Of a stretch of DNA of 64,000 bases, positions 11,494 to 21,018 are shown piece by piece. How positions within the stretch are numbered: the stretch's first letter is position 1; the number at the start of each line of letters is the position of its first letter. A program made the translations under genes and the position numbers. The stretch covers positions 12,133,001 through 12,197,000 of the forward strand of contig JAUCBN010000012.1 in the NCBI GenBank assembly GCA_035048815.1. The letters run 5' to 3'. The notes beneath the pieces were generated by a model, which was given only the letters and a program-made list of their open reading frames with translations, made no database searches and was not told where the DNA came from. The stretch comes from Abelmoschus esculentus (taxonomy: Eukaryota; Streptophyta; Magnoliopsida; Malvales; Malvaceae).

Positions 11494-12828
11494 TGATGCG
11501 TGTAATAATAGAGCAACTATGCAGTGCACACGTCGCAAGTAATAAAGTGATAAGTATATTGTGTATTATCTTCACAAAGATTGGTATACTTAATATGTCT
11601 CCCCTTATTCCCTTGCTCCTGAAAAATAAAGTAAAAACACAGATAAGTGGATTTATTTAACTAACTAAATAACAAAACATAAAATAAAGGATTGAGAACG
11701 ATATAGAGAAAGTGGGTAGGATCCAGCTTCGTCAATTAGTGGATTCGATTGATTTTCTTCTCGTCCAATACAATTACGCAATACTGCTTCGACAGTACTG
11801 CAGATACAACCTCGAAAGCGTTAGTGTTCTCTGTCGCGACAATCTCTTGCTCTTGGACAGATGCATCAAAGTTTAGCAAAATGTCCGTAGTTGACTCTGC
11901 TTATCTCTAAGTCAGAGGGCTGTTGATGAATGGTCTTTGACGATACTTCTCGGTGTGAATTAACGATAATTACCAACCAATCAACACTTCTTTTAGCTTT
12001 TGAAACTCTTAACCTATCTCTAGGCCTTGTTAGTGTCATCAACACCGTACTTATCCTTTTCGTGAATCTAACTCTCTCGATGCTAGATAAATAGATTACT
12101 TACAAACTTCTCTCTCGAGCTTGAATGCAAGAATAAGGAATGACAATAGGATAAGCAAACTTCGATATTATTATTGCATTAGAACAAATAAACAAGAAAC
12201 AATCTCCTCTCACTAATATCTACAACCTTCACCTATCCCTAAGAGATTTAGAACATAATATCGATAAGTACAAATCTTAGGGGAAGGGTTTCTCTAAAAT
12301 CGGCTCTCCCTAACAATGTGGCCGGCTAGGCTATATATAGTCTTAACCTAGGGCAAACCTTTCCTAAATAGACTCTAACTTGGAGTAGGGAGCAAGTCTT
12401 CTGCATGAGATCTGATGTTTCCAAGTTTGCAGCCTTCTAGAAAGATTTTCCCGTTTGGTCTTTGACTTGGACTTTCAGTGTGCTAGCCTGGTCCAATTAG
12501 TGCGCTGCATCTTCCAGAATGTTCTCTATATTTTTGTCTTTCATTCGCCTACAATGTTGATGTTGCCACTCTAGATACTGCCGCGACCTTGTCCCTGCCT
12601 TGGCCTCAACACTGCTTCACCGCTGCTTCGGCCCTGGATATTCCTGCATGTACAGAATATGTAATAATATCCGCATTCTCTATAAATTTCGACTTTGTAA
12701 GTAGTGATAACGGAATATCCAATATTGTGCAAAGAGTCCCTATTTCAGCTCAAGTTGGAGTATAGTAGATGCATAAAGTGCCATGAGAAAGGTAGTAAAT
12801 AACTGCCTTTTGGGCACTCATCAGTTTT
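11489..12828 (-). mobile_element. S1: solo family C LTR with GTTTT target duplication, inside R3 gag
   Basis: The LTR itself is 11494-12823 (1330 bases), in minus orientation: TGATGCGTGTAATAATAGAGC at the left and TTTGGGCACTCATCA at the right. It is flanked by GTTTT at 11489-11493 and 12824-12828. No primer-binding site or internal sequence adjoins it, so a full family C element inserted here and was reduced to one LTR by LTR-LTR recombination. It has a TATA-like CTATATATAG (minus) near 12335 and decayed TGCCNNGGCA palindromes. Confidence 0.93.
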
Positions 12829-13746
12829 GCAGCCTCATCTCTGTTCTGTTCATGAAGTCATCAGTCCTCTTCATGAAATTACTGTTCTCAGCCATATATG
12901 ATTCAATTTTCATAATAAAGGCCTTGAGAGTATTCTCTAGTGAATTCATAGGCTGTTGCTACTGATGCATCTGCTGCTGCGGCAGTGACTGCTACATCTG
13001 CTGCTGTGGCAGTGAATGGTTGTTGAAGGTTTGGTTGGTGGGGTTTAAGGCATTGTTAGGATTACTCCATAAAACGTTTGGCTGCCTTTTCTATGCCGGA
13101 TTGTATGTATTTGACATCATGTTGCTATTTCAGTTGTAGTTTCCCACCTAAAAGCCAGTTTCCTCGTCTTGCATATACTCAGAAGAATTTATTGCTTTTA
13201 CCTCATGAGTAATTTGTTGTACTTGCATGTTCTGAACCATTTTTGTCAAAGATACCAATTGTGCTGCCACTGAATTGTTAGTTTCTAGTTCATTCACTGT
13301 GGCTTGGCGTCTTAATCCTCCTCGCCTAGAAGTAGGAAATTGGAAATTATTCCTTGCGAGTTTGTTCAGAATTTCTATAGCTTCTTCCAGGGCCTTGTCA
13401 AGGAGTGTTCCGTTTGCTGAGGCATCCAACATCATCTTTGTCGGGACATTGGTGGAATTATAGAACATGGTTACTTACGTCCATAGTGGGATTCCATGTA
13501 GTGTACAACTGTTCAGTAACTCTCTGTAGCGTTCCCAAGCCTCGTACATAGGTTCGTCATCAGCTTGTCTAAAAGAGGTTCAATCTATTTAAATCTTCCA
13601 CTAAAAAATCTCTAACAGTTCAGGTAGGTTCTGATTTCCTGGATTCATTGCCATGGCTCCTTGGATCTGTCTTCTCAGCCTCTGATAAATTCTTTCGATT
13701 TCTGGGTCAATTTCGTGCTGTGATTGCTAGGTTTGGCCCTAGTCAT
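12829..13746 (-). pseudogene. gag: R3 gag N-terminal part, with internal deletion
   Basis: Gag starts at the ATG at 13744-13746 (MTRA...). The frame then passes from the DLNR region straight to the FRQADDEP region (junction near 13575). A capsid stretch of about 130 residues present in R1, R6 and R7 (FELKPVMFNML to RFNPTNLYD) is deleted. The readable part has MMLDASANGTLLDKALEEAIEIL, FPTSRRGGLRRQA and NSSEYMQDEE. The CCHC zinc knuckle that R2 and R4 carry at this point is absent, as in R7. A splice or frameshift repair cannot restore it, because the bases are missing. Confidence 0.83.
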
Positions 13747-13756
13747 ACACCAAAAA

Positions 13757-13798
13757 ACAAATAAAAATAAAAATAAAAATAAAAATAAAAATAAAAAC
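13757..13798. repeat. (AAATAA)n-type microsatellite in R3 leader
   Basis: About six units of a six-base AAATAA repeat lie between the primer-binding site and the gag ATG of R3. Confidence 0.85.
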
Positions 13799-13853
13799 AA
13801 CTAATACTAAAATTAAAGCAAGAAAATAAAGAAAAAAAAATTTAGTTGTCAAT

Positions 13854-13870
13854 CCCCGACAACAACGCCA
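13854..13870 (-). other. R3 primer-binding site (tRNA-Asp type)
   Basis: On the minus strand the site reads TGGCGTTGTTGTCGGGG, with three C-to-T type differences from the tRNA-Asp complement. It lies six bases from the LTR end. Confidence 0.82.
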
Positions 13871-13876
13871 AAAACA

Positions 13877-15213
13877 TGATGCGTGCTAGATATGCACAAT
13901 TATAGTGCAAATGTACACGTCAAGTAATAAGTGGTAAGTATATTATCGAGTTATCGTCTTCTCAGGGATTGGTATACTCAATATGCTTCCTATGATCTTC
14001 TTGCTTCTGTAAAAGAAAAGTAAAAACACAGATAAGTTGAATATTGAATTAAACTAAATAAAATAACTAAATAAAAAGAAATTGAATAAGAGAGAGATAG
14101 AGGGTTAGATCTAGTTGTATTGTGTCGTGGATTTGATTGATCTGCTTCTGTTCCAATGCAATTACAATGCACTACCTCGCCAGTACTGCAGATACTGTCT
14201 CGGCAGCGATAATGTTTCCTACCGCGGCAATCTCTTGCTCTTAGGAAGACTTTATCAAAGTTCAACAAAGTGTTCTTGAATGATTCCGCTTATCTCTAAG
14301 TTGAAATACTGTTGATGACCAGTCCTTGATGGTATCTCTCGGCGTGAATCAATTGTAATCACCAACCAATCCCACACTTCTCTTAGCTGCTGAAACTCTT
14401 AACCTATCTCTAGGCCGAGTTAGTGTTTCCCGATTGAAACACCGTACTTATCCCTTTTGTGAATCTAACTCTCTCGATATTAGATAAATGGTTTACTTAC
14501 AAACTTCTCTCTCGAGCTTGAATGTAAGAACAAGGAATGATAAAGAATAGGTAAACTTCGATATTTTATTGCATTAGAAACAAGAAACAAAGTACAATCT
14601 CTTCTCACAAATACTTGACAACCTTCACTAAAACCCTAGGAAAACCTAGAACATGATGGAAAAAATTGTCCCTAAACTCTCTCGGTATAGGCTGAATCTA
14701 ATTGTATCTTCTATACTCTCCTCTAACCCTAGGACGGCTATGCCTTATATAGGCTTGGTCTAGAGAAAACCTTTCCTACTTAGAGTACAACTTGGAGTAG
14801 GGAACAAGTTATGTACATAGGGTAAATATTTTCAAGTTTGATCTTCTAGAAGGTTTCATCCCGCGTAGCCTTGTCCTTGGGCTTTTCTTGTATTGTTAAG
14901 CTCCGATTCTTAGGCTTCTTGCTCAGCAACGTTCCCCTTATTTTTCTCCTTCAGCTGCCAACCATATTGCTTTTTCTCTTCTGCTGCATCGGCATTAGGT
15001 CCTGTCTCGGCCTCCTTCTGCTGTCTCGGCAGTACTTGTTTCTGCATAGATAAGAAAATGCAGTAAAGTATGCCTTTTCCACAAATATAATCTTTAATGG
15101 CATAATCTCTAAATTTATCACATTAAGACCATGCATTCGTTCAAGTGGGTGTAGATTTGATGATAAGTGCCCACGATAAATGTAGAAAGTGATAGTGAGT
15201 TGAGCACTTATCA
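13877..15213 (-). mobile_element. R3 5' LTR (family A)
   Basis: This full-length LTR of 1337 bases is inverted on the plus strand: TGATGCGTGCTAG at the left, GAGCACTTATCA at the right. It is next to the primer-binding site on one side and the GGAAG target duplication on the other. Differences from the other LTR of R3 are scattered substitutions and small indels, so the insertion is not recent but younger than the R2 LTR it split. Confidence 0.92.
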
Positions 15214-15324
15214 GGAAGCATATTAAGTACACCAATCCCTGTGAAGACTATACTTGATACTTATCACTTTATTACTTAGAGACGTGTTCACTTGTACTAA
15301 ATTACGCATATCTAACACGCATCA
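15214..15324 (+). mobile_element. R2 5' LTR, right part (after R3), with right GGAAG copy
   Basis: 15214-15218 is the second GGAAG target copy. 15219-15324 is the last 106 bases of the family A LTR (CATATTAAGTACACCAATCC...CACGCATCA), completing the LTR that starts at 3584. Confidence 0.92.
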
Positions 15325-15330
15325 AGTTTT

Positions 15331-15347
15331 TGGCGCCGTTGCTGGGG
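15331..15347 (+). other. R2 primer-binding site (tRNA-Asp)
   Basis: TGGCGCCGTTGCTGGGG differs by one base from the complement of the plant tRNA-Asp 3' end and lies six bases after the LTR. Confidence 0.88.
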
Positions 15348-15432
15348 ATTGACAACTAAATTTTGTTTTCTTTATTTTCTTGCTTTCTTTTAGTTATTTT
15401 ATTTTTATTTAACTATGGTTTATTTTTGGTGT

Positions 15433-16990
15433 ATGACCAGGGCCAACCCTACCAATCCTTTGTACGCATTAGATACAAAAATGGAACGTACTTATCAAGG
15501 GTTGAGGAGACAGATCCAATGAGCCATGGCAGGAAATCAAGGAAATCAAGCAAATTAGAACTTACCTGCTGGCAATGGAGGCCTTCCACCGCCACCACTG
15601 TCGCGGTAGCTCACTGTCAGGGACTTCCTGGAGGAAGATTTAAATGGATTAAACCCTAGAGTAGTTACACCAGAAATAGAAGCGACCCACTTTGAACTTA
15701 AACCAATCATGTTCAATATGCCAAACACTATTGGACAGTTTGGTGGGTCAATGACAGAAGATGCCAGGCAACATCTTAAGTCATTCATGAAAATTTGCAA
15801 TTCTTTCAAAATTCAAGGAGTCCATGAGGATATCTTAAGATTAAAGTTGTTCCCCTATTGATTGAGGGATAGGGTAAAAACCTGGCCAAATAGCATTCCA
15901 GCAGGATCAATAGGATCTTGTAGTGAATTATACCGAGATTTCTTTATGCGATTTAATCCTACTAAATTATATGATAGAATTTGTAATAAGATTACTTCTT
16001 TTCGACAGGCTGATGACGAATCTATGTACGAGGCATGGGAACGCTATAGAGAATTATTGCACAAGTGCCCATTGTATGGATTTCTACTATGGACACAAGT
16101 GACCATGTTCTATAATGCCACCAATGCCTCGATAAGGATGATGTTAGATGCCTCGGCAAATGGAACACTCCTAGATAAAGCACCTCAGGAAGATATTGAG
16201 ATACTGTACAAACTCTTAAAGAACGATTTTCATTTCCCTACATTTAAGCGAGGAGGAGTAAGACGCCAAGCCACAGTGAATGAATTAGAGACATCAACTT
16301 CAGTGGAAGCACAATTGGCCTCTCTTACCAAGATAGTGAAAAACATGCGGCTACAACAGAATACCCATGAGGTTAAAGCCATTGATTCTTACTGTAATTT
16401 ATGCGGAGGTAACCACAAATCTTCTGAATGTATGCAGAATCAAGAGTTCAACATTTATGCTGGAAATTACAATAGAAACAATATGATGTCCAACACATAC
16501 AACCCCTCATGGAAGAGACATCCAAACTTTTCATGGAGCAATCCCAACAATGCCTTAAATCCAATCACTCAACCCCCAGGATTCCAACAATAAATGCAAC
16601 ATCTGCCACAATAGCAAGTTCAACAACCTCTGCCGTTGCAGCAGATGCGTCAGCAACAACCTGTAAGTTCTATGGAAAATTCTCTGAAAGCATTCATGAT
16701 GAAAACTAAATCATACATGGTAGAGAACAATAATTTCATCAAAAGAACAAATGCATTCATCAATAGGACTTAGATGAGGTTACAGAACTAAGAGGCTGCT
16801 ATCAAGGCACTGGAAATCCAGGTTGGGCAGTTTGCCCAAAACATCAATACTAGACCACAAGGATGATTACCTAGCAATACTGAAGTTGCTAATATAATGG
16901 GCCATGAACAGTGCAAGGCAATAACTACTAGAAGTGGTCTATAAATGAAAGAGAAGGTAGAAAGCTCAGCAACCAAAGTACCACCAAAAA
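15433..16990 (+). pseudogene. gag: R2 gag
   Basis: Athila-like Gag starts at the ATG at 15433 (MTRANPTNP...) and keeps one frame to about 16950 with in-frame stops. The capsid core blocks are as in R1 (FELKPIMFNM, EDARQHLKSFM, WERYRELLHKCP, MLDASANGTLLDKAP). A complete zinc knuckle CNLCGGNHKSSEC (C-X2-C-X3-H-X4-C) lies near 16390-16430 and would bind element RNA. A Gln-rich part and the QVGQFAQNINTRPQG block follow. A frameshift near 16980 moves the downstream protease frame. The stops and the frameshift make this copy non-functional. Confidence 0.88.
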
Positions 16991-17006
16991 ATGAGAAAAA
17001 GAGGAT

Positions 17007-18119
17007 TTGGATGCTGAACAAACTAATCATGAAAACACTGCCCCAGCAGAGAACTCGACGGTATTTGAACAAGATGTCGAGACAGTAACAGACCCAGTGG
17101 TTCCAGGCATTAAATTCCGAACTAAAGAAACCCTAGAAGAGATGAGACCACCACCACCTTCCTTTCCCACAAAGGTTAAAAAGCAAAAACATGATGGTCA
17201 ATTTAAGAAATTTCTTGATATTTTAAAGCAAGTCCACATTAACTTACCCTTTGTAGAGGCAATTGAACAAATGCCTAATTATGCTAAGTTCTTGAAAGAC
17301 ATTATGTCTTAGAGAAAGATGATAGGTGATTTTGAAACAGTGGCTGTTACAGAAGGATGCATGGAAATGCTACATAATCGTATGCCACCTAAATTGAAGG
17401 ATCCTGAATGCTTTACAATACCTTGTGCAATTGGTAGCCATTATGAAGGTAAGGCTCTATGCGTCCTTGGAACAAGCATCAATCTAATGCGAAAGTCTGT
17501 CTTCCAAAAGCTTGGAATTGAAAGGGTAAAACCCACTACTGTGATGCTCTAACTTGCGGATCGATCATATGTGCAACCCGAAGGAAAAATCGAGGACATA
17601 CTAGTAAGAGTGGACAAATTTATTCTTCCTGCTGATTTTCTTATCCTCGATTGTAAAGCAGATGATAATGCATCAATCATCCTTGGGAGACCTTTCCTTT
17701 CCACTAGACGAACACTAATTGATGTGGAAAGAGGAGAGTTGACAATGAGAGTCAATGACCAACAAGTCAAACTCAATGCCTTCCACAATCTGAAAAGGTA
17801 TGATGATACGGAAGAGTGCAAGGTCTTTCACACCATAGATGCAGACACGAAGGTATCTTGTTTCAACAGCCACTTCTTAGGCAGCATGCTCGACAGAAAA
17901 TTAGATATTTGCTATGGCAAAATTTTTGGCAAGAAAATTAAGGCAAACATGAAGGAATCTAACAACACAACACACTGTCCAGACATACAGAGAGCAGTGA
18001 AGATCAGGACAAAAAGGGATGGACCTAAAGCCAATGGCCAACACTTGAAGAATAATTCTGGCCAACAAGAGATAATCACATTGGGAGATTCATTTACATG
18101 CACTCCACCAGTGACATAA
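17007..18119 (+). pseudogene. pro: R2 protease fused to integrase C-terminal tail (no RT, RNase H or integrase core)
   Basis: One frame runs from 17007 to the stop at 18117-18119 with two in-frame stops (17310 and 17550). It holds the pre-protease block RPPPPSFPTKVKKQKHD, KQVHINLPFVEAIEQMPNYAKFLKD, the decayed active-site region (ALCVLGTSINLM, Asp replaced by Val) and ASIILGRPFLSTRRTLIDVE. Instead of RT it passes through about 60 unassigned residues to KANGQHLKNNSGQQ, ITLGDSFTCTPPV and stop. That tail aligns with the last residues of integrase in R3 (RVNGQRLKHYSDQQ ... ITLGD). RT, RNase H and the integrase core are therefore missing by an in-frame internal deletion, which R7 shares. The missing active-site Asp is an extra private defect. 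Confidence 0.85.
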
Positions 18120-18584
18120 TCTCTTCCGTTTTTTTATCATTATATTAGGATTAGTTTAGTTTAGATATACTTTCTATAATTATTTTTGTCTTTAATCAAT
18201 TTTCTTGTTTTTAATTTTTTAGTACTTTAAGCAAGAATAAAGGAGAAATAGTTCACAGTAGGAATTCTGCCGAGGTAGGAAAACAGTGTCATAAGCCGCA
18301 ACAATCCAAACAGACAAAAATAACGTAACGGCTACTCTATCGAGATTCTCGCCACGACAGTAACTGCAAACGACAACAAAACGGCTAATGGTTAAAACAT
18401 TCACAAGGCCGAGGCCTATATAAGCAATCTTTACCTCTTCAACTATTCACTCTTGCATTCTTGTTCTCTTTAGATTTCTTTGCTAATTTTGCTCTCATAA
18501 TACTCTCTGCCTACTTACAAATCTTCTTGCAATTTTTAGAAACTCTTCAAGAAAATCTCCAAGAAATACTCAAACTACATACTC
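18120..18584 (+). other. R2 spacer between gag-protease frame and 3' ORF
   Basis: This is AT-rich sequence with a conserved start (ATCTCTTCC...ATATTAGGATTAG) shared with R7 at 41016. It has pyrimidine tracts ending in AG (near 18190-18222) that could serve as a splice acceptor for a subgenomic 3' ORF message. TGCCGAGG-type and CGCCACGACAG-type decayed palindromes occur at about 18270 and 18350. A TATA-like CCTATATAAGC is near 18415. No coding frame is supported. Confidence 0.55.
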
Positions 18585-20084
18585 ATGGCCACCTATTGAC
18601 GCTTTTCCCCAACAACTGTTGAAGACCGATTCAACAGGTTATTCATTGCTCGGCAAATAAGAGAGAAACAAGGGTTCCAACATTTTGAAGAAGAAAATTT
18701 TGACATCGAACACTACTTGTTCGACAAGATAAAATATCAAGAATGAGAGATCTTCTGCCTCCAGCCGATCCAGGCCAATGCCACTATCGTACGGGAATTC
18801 AATGCGTACGGCCCAAGCAAGGACTCTCTTTTTGTCCACTACCGAGGTAGACATGTCAAGCTTGATGCTGAGACAATCAACGATTTCTACGGCCTTGTAC
18901 CTATACGGGATGTCCATGCCGAATTCATAGAGGATTTCACCGTTGAAGATTACGAGCTGATTAAGGATGACCTTTGCTACAACAATACCACATGGAATCT
19001 GGTGCCCATAAAGGATCCATAACAAGGCAAAGTCTAAAACCTGAGACCAAGCTTTGGAACACCTTTATAAAGAGATGCCTCATTCCAACCTCCCATAACA
19101 ACACGGTGGACCGAAGGAGATTGATGCTCATCCAATCAATCATCAACAAAAGGAGCATCAACGTTGGAGAAATTATTTTAAGAGAAATTTACGAATATGG
19201 TAAGAAGGTTAAAGGCCCTTTATATTTCCCTTCTTTAATCACTAGTATTTGTAATGCTGTAGGTGTACCCACTACCGAAACAGACGAATTCACAACACAT
19301 AGAAGAGGATGGACCAGAGACTTCTGCCACAAGATCTTGCAGATCATGCAAGTAGAACTAGTCCAGGCAACTCTGTAGCAATTCACTGCCGACACTAGTG
19401 TTGAAGCCCAGTACACGGAAGACATGCTTGACACTGTCCACACCACTGCCGCAGCAGACCCCTACCAGGAGATACTAAAAAAGATGTCAACTATGGATCT
19501 TAGGCAACAGAGATACATGGAGTATCAAAGAGACTTCAACAACACACTTGCTCAAATGATGCTCCACAACTTTCTAGACCAAGGGTTGCAGTTTCCAGAA
19601 TTCCCCACTAACATGTTCATGACAGCTGCACCCTATATAGAGACAACATCAGCTCAGGAGGACCGAGACTATTCTTCCCCACAGGCCCTCAGCAACAGTT
19701 TCACGTGCTGGCCCATCTAGGGTAGCAAATTCTGTTGCGGCATCATCTACCAACAGAAGACCTTCAAAGAGGAGGGCATTCTTCAGCAGTCCTCCAAGAT
19801 CCCCCATCAGCTGAGATAAATGCCTATGTACATCAAAGCTTAGACGTTGCTGGGCCAACAATTCACCATGCTTGGTTGATCTAGAGAACGATGGAGGGAC
19901 GGATATAATGGAGACCGAAGATGAAGAAGAAGAGGTGAACGTTCCCATAAAAAAAACAACAGCTACAAGAGACCAGCCACCAAGACAAGCAAAAACTCAG
20001 CCATCGCCATCACCAAGGATGCAACAATCAACACCAAGATCTAGAAAATTATTTATGGAGTACAGCTCTTCGGAGTCCTTATAA
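18585..20084 (+). pseudogene. R2 3' ORF (Athila env-position protein, plant transposon-protein type)
   Basis: This ORF lies downstream of gag-protease, in the place that Athila elements use for the so-called env-like gene. It starts at the ATG at 18585 with a stop at codon 5. The recognisable block is NATIVREFNAYGP..LFVHYRGRHVKLDAETINDFYGL, then WNTFIKRCLIPTSHNNTVDRRRLMLI and GPLYFPSLITSICNAVGVP. This is the pattern of the domain annotated in plants as 'putative plant transposon protein' (I believe Pfam Transposase_32). The C-terminal half is polar and ends SSSESL. Frameshifts occur near 19000 and between 19720 and 19870, with a further stop at 19376. I see no signal peptide or clear membrane segment, so a true envelope role is not supported. 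Confidence 0.78.
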
Positions 20085-21018
20085 ATTTTTATGCTATTTT
20101 TATAATTACTTGTTTCCTTTTCTTATTTTGTTGCCTACTGTTTGTCCCTAATTCAAGCATTGAGGACAATGCTTGGTTTGAGTTTGGGGTGTAGAGTCAC
20201 TACTGAGGCAATCCACTGCCGCGACCTTGCCATGAAAAAGGAGTATTTAAGTGATAACTTTTTTGATTATTTTAAGTTCATGACTTTACTTGAAATTGTT
20301 GCCCATACTCTTGCATTGCCCATCATCAGTATTGTTTTAGTTTATTCTTTTAAGGTAATAGAAATCTTTCTCCTTACCATAGTTAGGTTCTATTTTGAAG
20401 GATTAATTCTAGGATACTTAAGGATAAAACTTAGAAGCTTGCTATAAGGTTGATCCTAAAACACTTTTGGAACTTGTTTGGCTTGAATTCTTTTAATAAA
20501 CTTAGGTGATAAAGACTTAGATCTTAGGAAAAGTGACTAGAGGTGTCTATCACCGGCTCTAGGAAATACTCTTCTTCATGCTAGAGGTGCCCAAAATTAG
20601 CTCTGGTATATTTAAAAGAATAGAAAAAGAAATAAGAAAATAAGGAGAAAACACAATCCTTGAGCTGCCCGAAATAAGAAAATAAGAAGGAGAAAACATA
20701 ATCCTTGAGCTGCCCGAAATTGACTTAAGAAATTTTTATTTTAAGAAGAGTACACTAAATCCAAGTCTATTTGTCTTGAACTTAGAGTTTATCTAAGAAG
20801 GCCCTTAATCAAACTTGTCCATAAAAATACACACACTCACAAAACCTTATAGTTTGTCTTCTAGGTAAACCCTTAGGTAACCAAAAAGTTAAGTCTAAAG
20901 AATAGATATAGTTATGGTGGGGAGAATAGATGGAAACATAAGACCAAGAGGGAATAAAGTTTGACAAATTGATGGTTTGCATTGCTTGAGGATAAGCAAT
21001 AGTTCGAGTTTGGGGGTG
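20085..21018 (+). other. R2 3' UTR with two hairpin plus polypurine-tract modules
   Basis: This stretch is non-coding. Module 1 is the hairpin 20157-20172 (GCATTGAGGACAATGC) followed by GAGTTTGGGGTG at 20180-20191. Module 2 is the hairpin 20981-21000 (ATTGCTTGAGGATAAGCAAT) followed by GAGTTTGGGGGTG at 21006-21018, abutting the LTR, and is the functional polypurine tract. Between them are CTAGAGGTG...CCGGCTCTAGG and GAGCTGCCCGAAAT repeats, with a local 50-base duplication (20648-20710). The open frame at 20142-20447 is not a gene. Confidence 0.78.

Larger units (their letters stand above)
4816..15213 (-). mobile_element. R3: complete nested Athila-like retrotransposon (family A LTRs), about 10.4 kb
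   Basis: R3 has two near-equal LTRs (4816-6146, 1331 bases; 13877-15213, 1337 bases) in minus orientation. It has a primer-binding site, gag, protease, RT, RNase H, integrase, a polypurine tract and a GGAAG target duplication. It carries solo LTR S1 inside gag; without S1 it is about 9.1 kb. It lacks the 3' ORF that R2, R6, R7 and R11 carry between integrase and the 3' UTR. All genes are broken by stops, frameshifts or deletions, so it is not autonomous now. Its gag and protease resemble family C element R7 more than family A element R2, which suggests past recombination. Confidence 0.92.
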
